64,000 nt of DNA from Candolleomyces eurysporus (Eukaryota; Basidiomycota; Agaricomycetes; Agaricales; Psathyrellaceae). The notes under the pieces are model-generated. The model worked only from the letters and a program-made list of their open reading frames with translations. It ran no database searches and was not told where the DNA came from. The position numbers and the translations under genes are program-made. This document shows, in pieces, positions 21,527-32,945 of this stretch (positions are counted from its first letter, which is position 1; the number at the start of each line of letters is the position of its first letter). The DNA is taken from positions 1 to 64,000 of the forward strand of contig JANBPK010001066.1 in assembly GCA_027579435.1 (NCBI GenBank), read 5' to 3'.

Positions 21527-22519
21527 ATGAGCGCAGCCTTCCAAAGACTTTTGAGATATAAATGTATTGACCATGATCGGGAAAAGACTCGCAGACTGCA
21601 TGCTTGGCCCAGAATCCGAACGTTTCTTCAAATCTTGATGTCCGTCGTACTGGGACTAGGGAGCATTGTCAACTTCTGGTCGGCCGGAACTGGTATCGTT
21701 CTTTGCTTCGTCTCCTTCAGTAATCATTCAGTCTCCAGCCCAGCCAGGCATTGTCAGTCTCTTTTTTTTTTCAAAACATGACGAAAGCTCCCAATTCCTT
21801 AGGCTTGGTTGACCAGGTGGGTGACCGCTGGAGCCGCCGTCTGGTGGACCTTGAATCAAGGTTGAAGGGAGTCGAAGAGGACCTCGGTTTGAGGTTGAGG
21901 AGCGACCACCTTGATGCCAGGCTGAAGGAAGCCAACGATGATCTAGACAGTAGACTCAAGTTTGAAGATTTTTGACGATGGCCTCGATTCAAGGTTAAAG
22001 CAACTCGGCAAGGACCTCGACTCAAGGCTGAAGAGAATCGAAGAAGACATCAATTCAAGGTTAAGGAAAATCAACAGCAACCTCGACTCGAGGTTGAAGA
22101 GAATTGACGGGTTTCTTGGGATCGACCTGGAAATCGATCCAGATGTTGCTCATCAACGCAGTGGTGCGAGTATTGCGTCGGAATTCACATCGTCAACCGC
22201 CGGACAGCACTCGTGTTCCTGGATGTCGTGGTTCACCTCGAGTACGGAGGGAGGGGGTCTTAGACTGCCAGTGATCATTCTGGAAGATCCAGCAGTTCTG
22301 GGCGACTGTTGGGAATTCCCCGGTGGGCAAGGGAGGATCGGGATCCGGCTCCATTCGCCAACAAATATCTCAGTGCTATCCGTGAATTACATCCCGTTGA
22401 GCCAACTGCCTGAAATTTCTAGGAAACGCGCACCCAGATCTCTCATATTGTGGGGTCATATCAACCGCTGTGGCGAGTCCTTGGCACCCAACAATTCCTC
22501 CGCGCCCTCCCTGGTCTAA
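21527..22519 (+). pseudogene. SUN-domain protein, frameshifted and C-terminally truncated
   Basis: Exon 1 (21527..21692) encodes a basic N-terminus and one membrane helix (FLQILMSVVLGLGSIVNFW). After a 95-bp intron, exon 2 from 21,788 encodes eight imperfect 11-residue repeats of the form LDSRLKRIEED, a coiled-coil rod. The SUN domain then starts (IILEDPAVLGDCWEFPG, GRIGIRL). SUN proteins sit in the inner nuclear membrane and bind KASH partners. Two defects: one extra T in the T5 run near 21,969-21,973 shifts the frame within the rod, and the protein stops at WGHINRCGE..., lacking the last ~70 residues of the domain that the intact gene at 45.9-47.0 kb has. A dispersed repeat begins directly at the truncation. 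Confidence 0.75.
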
Positions 22520-22524
22520 GTGTG

Positions 22525-23065
22525 ATAGGTGTGTATTATCTCCCCATCTCCTCTCCGCCACAAACTGCCATGGCTTGTTCATTCACAATTCTTTTTGAGC
22601 AGAGTGGCTGGCTAGCCATGCAGAAATCACCGATGAAATGAACATCATATATAGACGATGCCTTCCGGGTTCATGAACCCTCCACACCGAAATTGAGGCC
22701 TCCATCTACTCTGTGAATAGGTCTGAAGATGAGAACGGCATAATATGTGTGGTGCTTGCAGCAACGACGGTGTCCTGCTTCCAGCTCAGGGATCTGGCAG
22801 GTGAGTTTTCGTTCTTGCACGTTTCAGCCTCATACTCACCCCTTTGTGATGATAGGCCTGTTGAACAGTATAGGAGGTGGCAATCCTTGCAGTGAGCTCG
22901 TTTCCAAGACTGCTATGGCTTCACCGATATTCCTGGCTACGGACTTGGTTCCACTTCCTCCCCAAGTTGTGCGACCTGCACCCACTTCATTCATCTCCTT
23001 CCCTCCGCCACGATGCTCACTCTCGCCAAACTCGAGGTCTCCAAAGCGCTCCGCAACCTTTTCCA
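22525..23065 (+). repeat. Dispersed repeat S, copy 1
   Basis: About 540 bp matching 39,341-39,846 in the same orientation, from GATAGGTGTGTATTATCTCC to the block CTCCAAAGCGCTCCGCAACC. Similarity judged by eye is high, with small indels. It abuts the truncated end of the SUN gene. A minus-strand frame (about 22,836-23,066) is preserved in both copies with an in-frame length difference; whether it was ever coding is unclear. Confidence 0.8.
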
Positions 23066-23239
23066 CCGTTCTATGGGAATGTCTCTACGATGCGGATAAA
23101 TCTGATATATTGCATTGCTTGATAGCTTGGAAGGACGTTGCATTGTAGCGACCATTAGCATGGCCTCAGTACCAATATTGGTAACTTGAACATAACAACC
23201 AAAATGTAATCATGATTATCTGAATGATACGCAAATCAC

Positions 23240-23330
23240 TATGCAAAAAGGATAAAACAAGGCAAAAAAAGGACAGAAAGAAGAAAAAAATAGTTGGGAA
23301 GAAAGGAGAAAAAAGGGAGAAAATTGGACC
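23240..23330 (+). repeat. Purine-rich low-complexity tract
   Basis: Nearly all A and G on the plus strand (AAAGAAGAAAAAAATAG-like). It produces a lysine-rich spurious ORF. Confidence 0.6.
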
Positions 23331-23378
23331 ACCCTCTCTAGCGTCGGTGGCGTCCAAGTCAGGGGCAATGGTTGAGCT

Positions 23379-24200
23379 TCATTTCCTGGGCTTCTTCTCC
23401 ACCTTGACTGCAGTTCCTCTTTCGCCTGCTAGGCGACGCTTCTTCCAGTCGCTTTCTTCTCCATTATCATTGTTGTCGGCCTCCTCATCCTTGGACCCAG
23501 AAGGCCCAGCAATAGCATTAATGCGGGCCGGGGGANGGGGGGGCTTCGCCGCATTTCTAACAAATGGCCTTTATTCCATCGACCCAAGAGTGAGAACGGA
23601 AGATATTGCCGCACCTATTGATGAAATAGCGCATCATCGTCAAAGTACTGTTGCCAGGCTCAGCGTACATCTCTGTAATCCTCATCAGTACATGACCTTC
23701 AGACGGGTCAGATGGGATGAACTAGGAAACTCTCCAAGCACATGGAGGGATCTACAGAATGATCGTAAGCGTTGATCAGCAAAGACCGTAGCATGGGCGA
23801 CCCACATTCCACCACCAGCAATTTCAAAGGTGTACTCGTCACCCGGAAAGAGAAGTACGTTGCAAATGGTTTGCTCAACCTATTGGTAGCCTCAGTCTGA
23901 GTAATGGGCAGCAGAACTCAAAGAGAAAGGCCTCACCGAACTGGGCACAATTGTTGCGATCATCCTACGTACCGCCGTTGCACCTCTCAAAGCAGGACAG
24001 TGCCAAAGGAGCAGTCGGCAGCGATATGGGGCTTTCTTTGCATTAACTCGAAACTCTTTGCCCACCGCTATGTTCGTTATTTTCATAATGGCCCCAGGTA
24101 CGATTTTGCAGGCTTCAAAGCGTTTCAATTTCATTGACCTGTTCGAAATGAATGACTGCATGTGATGAAGCAGAAAATATTCCATACGCACCAATATCCG
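23379..24200 (-). CDS. 3' exons of an unrecognised minus-strand gene
   Basis: The minus strand ends with a convincing acidic then basic C-terminus: GSKDEEADNNDNGEESDW, KKRRLAGE, KVEKKPRK, stop at 23,381-23,379. Upstream fragments bounded by splice signals read VLLFPGDEYTFEIAGGGMW, LHVLGEFPSSSHLTRLK and EPGNSTLTMMRYFIN. I could not join them with consistent phases. The N at 23,536 lies in a G run in this tail; deleting it leaves the tail frame open upstream. Family not recognised; the bipartite Lys/Arg tail may be a nuclear localisation signal. Confidence 0.3.
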
Positions 24201-25372
24201 CAGGACTCAATGTTTTCCATTGCCATTGACAGGTGTGAGGAGGAGAGGTGGCAGTAAGAGGGTGCAAGTTTGAAGACACATTGTGTGGCATCAGGACTGA
24301 GCCCTTTTAATGGATGGCAGTCCTTTCAAACCTTGATTTGACAACATGCACGTGTCGATGAAGCAAGGGCCCAAAAATGGGCCAGCCAGTGGCACTGGCC
24401 CAAACCTATGTACTTTCTATTTGTTGGACCTCCTCTTTGAGTCAGTAATGCCAAGGACAGCCTGAGATATCTGGCTAGCAAAGAGGTTTGCGTAGGGCTA
24501 CCAAACAAAAGAAGCTAAGCGAAGCAGATATGAGACGGCAAAATTTGAGTCCACCACCGTCTCACTGATCTTGCAAAAAACTGGCACAACAAGTACTCGA
24601 GGGCTGGTTCAAGGACGTCGATGCTGTGGAAGAATTGAGTGATGACCAATTTGGGTTAGTCACATAATTAGGTGTTATGCACATAAAAATAAAAATAAAC
24701 AAGAGATTTGGGCCGCAGCGTCGGCCTAGCTCGCAAAGCAAGACTTGATCCTAGTTTCTCTACTCAATGTCGAATCCAAGTTTCCCGTATTGATTTTGAA
24801 GTGATGGAAAGAGGTACGACCAATGCATTACCATCCCGGGAGCCAGGAGTATCTAGCACGAAAGTGGCTGAGCCGGCCAATCAGGAGGTTGTCCACCAAC
24901 TACTTTAGGTCTCATTCAGCTATGGAACGGAGAGGCATCTTTCCATGATTCAAATGCGTGGGACTGGTAGCAGCAAGAACGAGGTTTTGCACGGAGTGTT
25001 CAACTTTCAGAGTAGCAAAAGGTAAGGTTGGGTTCAATCATAGAAGTTCCTCGTCTAGTCGTGCATGATAGCCTTGATTCCCTTGGAGCAAATTTCCTGT
25101 GATTTTCATTATTCAAGCTACGATATACGATACTTATTTATTCACTTCTCATGATGCCATTAGACAAACCGGTAGCCGAGGCAAGAACCTCACTCTAAAG
25201 ATCGAAGTAAGTGAATCGTGTTTCAACAGTCCGTGGCCTGTTCAATATGTTTTTCCTCCTGAGCACATTGCGATACAACACTCCGAGCCCATCACTACCC
25301 TCAACTTGCCACCGAGGCGGAGACTCCCTGAATGGGTGCGATGCCTATATGCCTGGAAGCTCGGTGAGCTCA
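24201..25372. other. Relic-rich, no gene model
   Basis: Short coding-like snatches (for example LEGWFKDVDAVEELSDD near 24,601-24,651, plus strand) without start, end or neighbours. Nothing else recognised. Confidence 0.2.
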
Positions 25373-25860
25373 TCAACATCTGTATAGCCAGCCCTCCACA
25401 TGAGAGTGTACGTGAATGGAGACTGTCAATGCCGGGCAAGCGGAAGCGCATGAGCTCAAAAGATCCGTTAGGATGAGTTTGATGACGGCACTTTCCGAGT
25501 TGAGAACAGCAAGGGCCTTGATGAACCAGGGGCCGAGGATGACTGAGTGATCGCAAGGTTTTGAGGATGTACTTCTCGAAGTGGTTTTGCACCGAGGTGC
25601 CATGGTATTGATTCACCGCTTCTACAATCCTCAGGATTGCTCGAGGATGATACATCCGATTTCGTGAGTTATCACTTTGACGATTGTCACAGGTCCCCAC
25701 GTTTCTGTCCAAATAACGCCCAGGAAAATGGAGGCAGCCAACCATCTGAGCGTGAGCGAAACTCGTCTGATAAATGGCCAGCGAGAGTAGATTTCCCAAC
25801 GCCAGCTGGGCCATGGAAGCGCAGGACAAGGTCGGTCGAACTTGATTCTTGTTAGTAACT
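25373..25860 (-). pseudogene. Relic of a NACHT-type P-loop NTPase (NLR-like)
   Basis: On the minus strand near 25,812-25,786 there is a Walker A motif, GPAGVGKST, preceded by H as in many basidiomycete NACHT proteins. After it one frame reads GHLSDEF. A second frame gives ILRIVEAVNQYHGTSVQNHF and LRSLSHPRPLV, and a third gives SESAVIKLILTDLLSS with PALTVSI. Each is typical of successive parts of that NTPase domain, but they are in different frames and the Asp-rich Walker B motif is not visible. NACHT proteins act in non-self recognition and programmed cell death in fungi. Here it is a decayed copy. Confidence 0.55.
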
Positions 25861-27878
25861 TGTTAACGTGCGGCTTGCAACTGTTGGGTGAGGATCGTCC
25901 CCACTTCTGGGGCACCCAGCCGTCCTCGTTCTGGCTAGGTACGCTGTCAGTTACTTTGATTGGTATGTCGAATCCAACTGATCCCGTACCAATTTTGAGA
26001 GCATTCTGTTGCGTCCCCGCTTTGTTGAGTACATTCATGTTGTCCCTCGTCTGCAAATCATGTGCAGCCTCAAACGGGAATATCCGTGGTGGCCCGCCAA
26101 GGAAGGTGCTGGCAGAGAATGGGAAGATGGCAATCGGTCCTGAAGATTGTGCAATGTTTGATCTCGCTGCCGCTCGCAGTGAGGCTGATTCACGACCAAG
26201 AGATAGGATCTTGAGTGATCGCAGTGGAAGTGGAAGCTGCGAGGCACGTAGCGTTTGCGGTAGGGTGCAAGGCTTCGACTTGTCAGCGTTTGTGCACTGA
26301 CCGAGGACCGCATTGGCGTCTGGGAGATGGAACCTTGAACGCTTGACACCGTGGGATTGTCTGCTAGGGAAGTGAGGTGGATTATGCCGGGGGAATGTGA
26401 GATGGTAATGGCCCAGAGCATGTGCTCACAATTTTGGCCACAAGCTGAGTGTTTGACGGCTGATTTGCTGCTGCATTCTTCAACAAAAGTGGAAAGACGG
26501 GTCATAAAGCCTGGGTTCTTAGACTTGGGAAGGATGGGGGACAAAGAGAAATCAGCCAGGATGATGAAGGGAAGTAAGCCTTCAACGGGTTGAGCACGCG
26601 GCGTCCTCCTGCCACAAGGCAAAAGAAATCCAGTATCAGGCAGAATCAGCACGATGGCTATGGATCAAAGAGACAGACACTTACCTAAGTAAACGTTGCA
26701 TCCACCAGGATTCGCAAGGACGAAGTTCAAGACTTGAAGTATCCTGGGTCATCTTCGTTAGACCCTCGCTTGACGGGGCTTATGAGTTCTTCTGCCCTCG
26801 TCATCTTCATCTGTTCCCCGCTCATCCTTGTTGCCCTAGTATCACCCCAATTCACCTCCAAGTCCGGCATCGTCGTCCACAGTCGGTCTTTGGCCAACTA
26901 ATCATTCATATACGCTCTCAGCGCACGAGCCTTCGATGCTTGCCGTNCCCCCACCCCACTGACACCATGTCGTCTTGCACGAACTTCCCTGAGTACATCC
27001 AGTGGCCGTGGTAGTTGGATTGCCAAAGCCGTATGGTGCCCGTCAGAACTGCTGACAACGTGTGAGACGGGTCTGTTTGTCGTCTGTACCGCACTTTACG
27101 GCTTGACAGGGCCATTTTCTAGTTCAATCACGTTGGGAAGATCATCGAGCAAGGGACAGGTGGTGGACTCGATAGCAGGCTGTCCGTGACCATGGTTGTA
27201 AGTTGAGTGATGGGGTGAACCGAAGAATAACCCTCTGAGTCTTTTCCCCGCGAATCACAACCGGGATGGTGAGGGACACCCTAGATAACCAAACGCCCAT
27301 CATCAGTGGGGGCTTGAGGAATAAGATTGGTAGAACAGAGGCATACTCACCAATCGAATGTAACCACACAAAACCCAACCGAGCAACCGGGTTAGCAACA
27401 AGACCTCCCATATTGCGATTCCGTCACTTTCTCATTAGTAGTCAACCGCAATGGTGAGTTCCCTGAACTAGATTGAGGTGCCAGGGCAGGCGGTGAAGCT
27501 ACCAGAGGGCATGCATTGAGCTTCTTCTATGAGTATNAAAAAAGCGGCTGAGAAAAAGAGAGTTAGGAGATACATATGAAGCTATAAGTGATGTTTTCTC
27601 ATACCTCTTTGGCCACCTGCGGTTCTGTGTGTATAAATCGCTTTTGCTCCTTCCACCTTCACGAGTCTCTGCAGCTCTGTTCACAAGACACTCGGCAAAA
27701 CATGTTAAGAGCTCGAGGGTTGTGTTAGATAGACGGCCCAGGGGCGACCCGGAAGTGGGTTGGCATTCAGATTCTGTTCCGAGCTTGACCTCAGTCCATC
27801 ACCGATGTATTATGGCTTGCACCTAAATGCTCACTGTGATTAGCAAATGGAGGGTGAGCAGGAGAAGGAGGGTACAAC
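25861..27878. other. Fragmented coding-like sequence, no model
   Basis: Long minus-strand frames (about 26,035-26,652 and 25,631-26,056) have mixed composition and do not join into a gene; they may be the N-terminal side of the NACHT relic. A minus-strand piece from 27,411 (MGGLVANPVARLGFVWLHSIG followed by a plausible 5' splice site) and another near 27,115-26,918 look like isolated exons. The Ns at 26,947 and 27,537 are here, both beside homopolymers. Confidence 0.25.
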
Positions 27879-28544
27879 TCACCAGGTTCGACAGCGATTG
27901 CATTCCCNTTTTTTAAGCCTACCAAATAAAAGAGCAGCGTGAGCAGATGAGAGGTGAAGAAGAGAAAGAAGAAACATATGCAGGGGTGGCGGATGGATAT
28001 CCGTGTAGTTGAGACGATCAGTCGGACCATGGGAGTGCGAATTGCTGGGAGAGGGAGATGAGGAATATGACTGTGTTGAGATTCTCGAGCTATGGAGAGT
28101 CATACATGATAAAAATAAGTGGTAGAAGTCGGAGGACGCACTGTGACCATCCCGTCTAACGACTCCTTCATTTTCAATCGCAGTGAAATGGCCTCCGGCC
28201 TCAAGCCTCAAACCCTCCTCACTAGCCCCCAACGTCTGTGATGGACTAGAGCTCTCAGAAAGCATGGATAAGCCTCTCTCAACATTGTTGACAATGTTGA
28301 TGTATTGGAGGAGAGCTTGGATAATGCAAGACGAGCACATAGGAAATGCTGTGCTTGAGAAGAGTGGGCAGTATGAGTTTTGAGCCTGAACATGAATTAG
28401 GCGTACCAAGAGGAAGGGGGTGACTGACCATAAGGGCACGATCTGAGCAGCTTGGATCTTCATTTCCTCTGGGATGTTCGCCGAGTCGCCAATGAAATCT
28501 ATGAGCCTCGGGTGTGGGTGAGTAAGCCAATCAAAATCCAACAT
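27879..28544 (-). CDS. Possible exons of an unrecognised minus-strand gene
   Basis: The first ~39 residues from 28,544 (MLDFDWLTHPHPRLIDFIGD, NIPEEMKIQAAQIVPLW) end at a GT donor. A later segment reads IIQALLQYINIVNNVERGLS. A tail reads GRLKKGNAIAVEP when the N at 27,908 is deleted. Helical, HEAT-like character is possible. Neither the exon joins nor the family could be established. Confidence 0.25.
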   Translation of the reverse strand: MLDFDWLTHPHPRLIDFIGDSANIPEEMKIQAAQIVPLWSVTPFLLVRLIHVQAQNSYCPLFSSTAFPMCSSCIIQALLQYINIVNNVERGLSMLSESSSPSQTLGASEEGLRLEAGGHFTAIENEGVVRRDGHSASSDFYHLFLSCMTLHSSRISTQSYSSSPSPSNSHSHGPTDRLNYTDIHPPPLHMFLLSLLHLSSAHAALLFGRLKKXECNRCRTW

Positions 28545-28839
28545 CCCAACGCTTCGCCTCCTTCACGAGCGGGGTACATACAACGCTATTCTTGACTTTC
28601 TTCAAAATTGATTATTCTGATACGCTAGCCATGACCGTTTGAATGGTCATTTTCCCATCGAGAAGGGAGAGAAGAAAGCAAGAAGAGAGCAACCGACAAC
28701 ATTAAACAGTGTCGGTCGGTTGATGTCGTCCACACTTCTCCATTTGGATGAGCTGGCGTTCGGTGACCCACGCTGAAGTTCAAGTATCTCAGAGCTACGT
28801 GCAGTCGGATACTGGATCTCCCGCAGCCAGAGACAATGT

Positions 28840-30835
28840 ATGTCAGCCAAATCCCCCGCATCCCAACATTTCACACCCGGAATAGCACACCCTCAGGACG
28901 ATGAGCTCGACAAGGACACCAGTCAGCCTACCGTTGCAGGCGATTTGGAATTTCACAGTGCCCATCGTTCCCCAGGTAGTGACACAGTTACAATTGACGA
29001 CGGTATGTTGAATCTCTGGCTGCCGCTCTCGAGTAAACGTTGAGATCTTCCTATTTCAATGTCAGATGGAGAGCCTGTATTGTCTCCCGTGAGCCACCTC
29101 AAAGTTGCGCTGGACGTCGATTCCCATTCTTAATTTCATCCACCTTGTGGGAGTGTATCACTGGTTTCCTATCGTTCAGCTTAGCCCTTACATATCGTAC
29201 AGGTGATATGCAACATCGACGTGTTTATCGAGGCGATCATTCTCTCTCGTATGATGCAGATTTCAAGGGTGAAGTCGACGACGATGGCCATGTCACCGTT
29301 CCGATCTGGCTAATTGTGTAGATGGTGACATTATCGTCCAAAGCCCTCCAATAAAATCCAGCCATCTCCTTCACGCCGTTGTCACAGATGGCAACTGCTG
29401 TTCCTGCAAAGCCCAACTATCCCGGAATCCGCCTCTGCAGATGTGGATCCAACTTTCATGGACGAGGATGCCAAACAGCCTCCAAATCCGGATATCGCCA
29501 GCTCTCAATCTGATGTGGAGCACCTTCATGAATCTTTCACCAAAGATCGGGAGGGCAGAGGCTTGCATATGTTCAACATCTTTATCCATTAAGCCCCAGC
29601 CCCGCCTGATACCACTGTAGGGACAGCAACATCTCTTTCAAATAGACTTTGGAATACCCAAAGTGGCATTCTTCCAAATAATGCTTATGATGATCCAAGT
29701 GACGAACGCCCAGCCATGACCAAGCGCCTGAATATCGCAGATTCTGACTCGGATAGGGGTCATATACCCTTAGACACCACGACGTCCTCTCGACAGATGC
29801 TTCGAAACGTTGGAAGTGATGCTGACGATGATGGCGACGAGGCCCCAGTGGTGATCAGAGGTCTGGAATTTGCAGATTCTCACTCGGACAGGGATCTCTG
29901 CCCGCCGACGCGAAGGCAGCAAAACTCGGGTATGCTTCCAGAACTTTGTTTTCCCAGATTTGGTCTCATAGCAGAGCCCAGGATCAACCACAATCTATGT
30001 GAGACGTCACCGGAGACAACCGAATATGTCTTTTCCCGATAGGAAGAAGGAGAAACTTTTGTTTAAAGAGCGAGCGGCAACCCGCCATCGCGTACTGGTT
30101 GCTGACGAATCTGACAACGAAGAATTACCACCCACCCCTCCCAATGATGTCCGCAAAGGCAAGGAGCGAATGAGGGACCCTCTTTCTATTCAATTTGACT
30201 TCCATGGATGTGCACCTGTGAGTTACAAGATCTACGTGTCTGCCATCATAAACATGATCCTGTCATGGCCCGCTTCGCCAAATTGTTTAGAGAGCACTTG
30301 CCGTGGCAAGGATGCAGTGGAGACGAGACTGAAGAGGGCAACCCCGATCGCCCGCTGACAATTTCAAAGCTTCCCTGGCGTGCTAGAGATATCCGAGATT
30401 GGATGGAAACACTAGATCAACTTCACCTTGCCCTGCGCCTCAACGATGAGGGACGCCCTGCTACGGGGAAGCTGCCTCGTCGTCGCATTGACCCAGAGCT
30501 AGGAGACCCTCCCACTGTTATAATGGAACATCACAAAAACAGCCCAATTCGAGGTCTACCTAGGAATTTCTATGATGCGAGATGGCTGGGCACACTGTCT
30601 GCTCCCGAGGTTGCAGAGCTGAATATTCAGAGCCGTCTAGACCTCAGTTTTGCTCCCTATATTCTGCAGTGAGCAATGAACTTCGTATTTTTCCATCTTT
30701 GGCACTGACGTGGATGCGTGATCTAGGCAGGCGGCAAAGGGAATCCGTGGAGGCTGATAGATACCCCAACGATGTAGAGCGAGACACCCATCTTGTTTTA
30801 TCTTTTGTAGTCGTCACCCTGTCAATGCCCTAATT
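28840..30835 (+). CDS. Probable multi-exon hypothetical gene
   Basis: It starts at ATG 28,840 with an acidic, Ser/Thr-rich first exon (28840..29002) and a GT...CAG intron to 29,065. Further low-complexity Asp/Ser-rich segments follow (IADSDSDRG, NVGSDADDDGDEAP, 29,716-29,930). The best part is 30,291-30,672, after a clear 3' splice site: LPWQGC, RDWMETLDQLHLALRL, LPRNFYDARWLGTLS, VAELNIQSRLDLSF. The LPRNFYD...WL pattern looks like a conserved fungal segment, but I cannot name the family. A last short exon may end at TAA 30,835. Internal junctions are not resolved. Confidence 0.4.
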
Positions 30836-32387
30836 TGACCCACCTTTGTTGACACGCTAACTTGGCTTCAAATTCAACGAGCATTCCCTCTCCAACAGGA
30901 GATTCGGCAACTCCAGTTGAGCGAGAATAGAGAGACCAGAGAGTCATATGGATCTGGCAGAGGTATGACAGGCATACCGCAGAACGCTGACACCAAGAGC
31001 CAAGGAACCAATATTCCAGCTTCATACGCATACCATTTGGCGTGGCTTCAAGCCAGTGGTGCAACAGCATGCACCACATCTTAAGACAGACTGGGGGTGG
31101 GTATTGAAAAAACGGAAACTTGCGTTGGACTGAGCCCAGCGCACTGGAGAGACGAGAAGAGACCAGAGGTGTAAGTCAAACCATTGATTCAGACATGGAC
31201 ATTCCCACGAATCGGGAAGAGGAGATGCATTTGTTGCTCAACGCTTCCTTGAATCCTTCATCCGACTCACCGCCCAGCCATGGCCAAGATGGCCCACCAG
31301 ATCGCAAAAGGTGGAGAGTATAAAGTAAACCATCATCGAGACGTTGATATACTCAGTGGTTGAGCAAGAACGAAGCAGTGTTGCAGAGGGCACGGCAGCC
31401 TGGAGGTGGGTTGATCACCGCTATCACTGTTCAAGTCCAACTCTAGATTCACCTATTACTCTATTACAGACTCCCATTGGCGCTGCCGTGCCGTATCTGG
31501 AGACGCTGTCTTACAGCTTTGTGCCCTACACGTTGGCTGTGTTAGGTTGGCTGAGCCCAAGTTTTGAAGAATCTCGACAAGGGTCTGTGCCCAGCTTGGG
31601 AAATGGGATTAAGATTTTTCGCCGTTCAGGGACAGACAAGGGGCCGGATTTTCGGTCAGTCCAACTCGAAATTGCAAGTCTGGACCGGGAGGTGACGATG
31701 TCGTGGACAGGGTCTGAGCTGACGGAATTTTGGTTCGAATGAGCAGGATCATTTCCAACCATTCGGTCGGTACTCTGTTGCTCGTTGTTCACAGAGGAAG
31801 GCTGACATTCAGTTAGATATGTTGCCTTCGACAGCCTTCAGGTGTTGTCATGTGTTGGATGACGAAGTACGGCCCAGAGATCATTACGGGGCTGCTGGAC
31901 AGTATTCCATGCCCCAACACCCCCAACACCGCACCACCCAGCCACTGTCGTCTCTCTGTACGATTGCACAAAGTTTGTACACATCTGATAGCCTGATGAG
32001 CTCAATGTGAGAAACTGACCAGTATGCTCAGCCTCCGGGCAGCAGACTCCACCATGGTGCTGGATTCGGGCAGTAACAGCCACGACAAAACAGAGAGCAT
32101 CCTAGCGTTCTCTGAGCTGTCTCTCGCCATTCAATATGGAATTTCTACGAGCGTACGAGTCTCACTCCTATTTGCTCTTTGCCCACAAGTGTCTGGTAAG
32201 CCGTCTATTGTTTACTTCCAGTACGAGCACGAACCTTATCTTGACTCATGGCCAGTAATACCCTCAACGTTCACCGAAGCTCAACGCGACCACTTGTTCT
32301 ACTATGAGCTCTCCCACGATGAAGATTTGTGATGAACTCTTGCTTCGCAGTGCCCTTACTGCCCTCCAGTGTCACCGAGCGACACTT
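30836..32387. other. No resolved gene
   Basis: Open frames at 31,344-31,742 and 32,024-32,332 (plus) are longer than average but have no recognisable motif; the second contains a Tyr/Phe-rich segment (PSIVYFQYEHEPYLDSWPVI). Left as unassigned. Confidence 0.2.
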
Positions 32388-32822
32388 GTCCTTCACTATC
32401 CTTACGAAGTATCAAAAGGCTTTACCCCGATGCTTCGACTTCACCCCACCCTCTGAGGCCTCAAATTCTCGCTGCTCTCCGTTCCAGTTTACCGTTTTCC
32501 ATCACCATTACGCTGGAACCAACTTGTGTAGCAATTGGAAGAAGGCTCAGTACGGGTTGTCCCACGACGTCACCATCAATGTCTTCATCGCAACCCATGG
32601 CCACTGTTGAGCATGTCGGATGTATTGCACTGATCAACCTCCTATGACTATCAGTGCCAAATCTCCAGTCTTACCGCCACCAACAATGATGTCGCCAACT
32701 TCTGCCCACTCCTCCATCGCCGCCACCACAGCTACCCAGCAGAACATGACCCTCCCTTCATCAATCTCCCTTCAATCAATTTCGATGTTTGCCAATACTC
32801 CATGGAACCAACATCGACCAAG
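32388..32822 (+). repeat. Direct duplication D, copy 1
   Basis: About 430 bp repeated at 34,281-34,714 (offset 1,893 bp) with few differences, starting GTCCTTCACTATCCTTACG and ending at CCATGGAACCAACATC. No coding function seen. Confidence 0.85.
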
Positions 32823-32865
32823 CAAACCCACTACACCGGCATCTTCACTCAGTGAAACCTGGGTC

Positions 32866-32945
32866 AAGCCTCACCGGCATTGTCATGATCAAGATAACCG
32901 TCCTTGGCTTTGGTGGTGTCGAGGCTCGCACTGTCAGGGTCCAAA
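32866..32945 (+). repeat. Second direct duplication E, copy 1
   Basis: GATCAAGATAACCGTCCTTG and the following TTTGGTGGTGTCGAGGCTCG recur at 33,629-33,673. It lies inside the region between the two copies of duplication D, so the area was built by nested duplications. Confidence 0.7.

Noticed and set aside
23224..23775. Lysine-rich plus-strand ORF
   Set aside because: Starts in a purine-rich low-complexity tract and crosses an N; the minus strand shows a better coding signal there.
25242..25829. 195-codon minus-strand ORF as an intact gene
   Set aside because: It matches NACHT-like sequence only in part; neighbouring family segments lie in other frames, so it is one frame of a relic.
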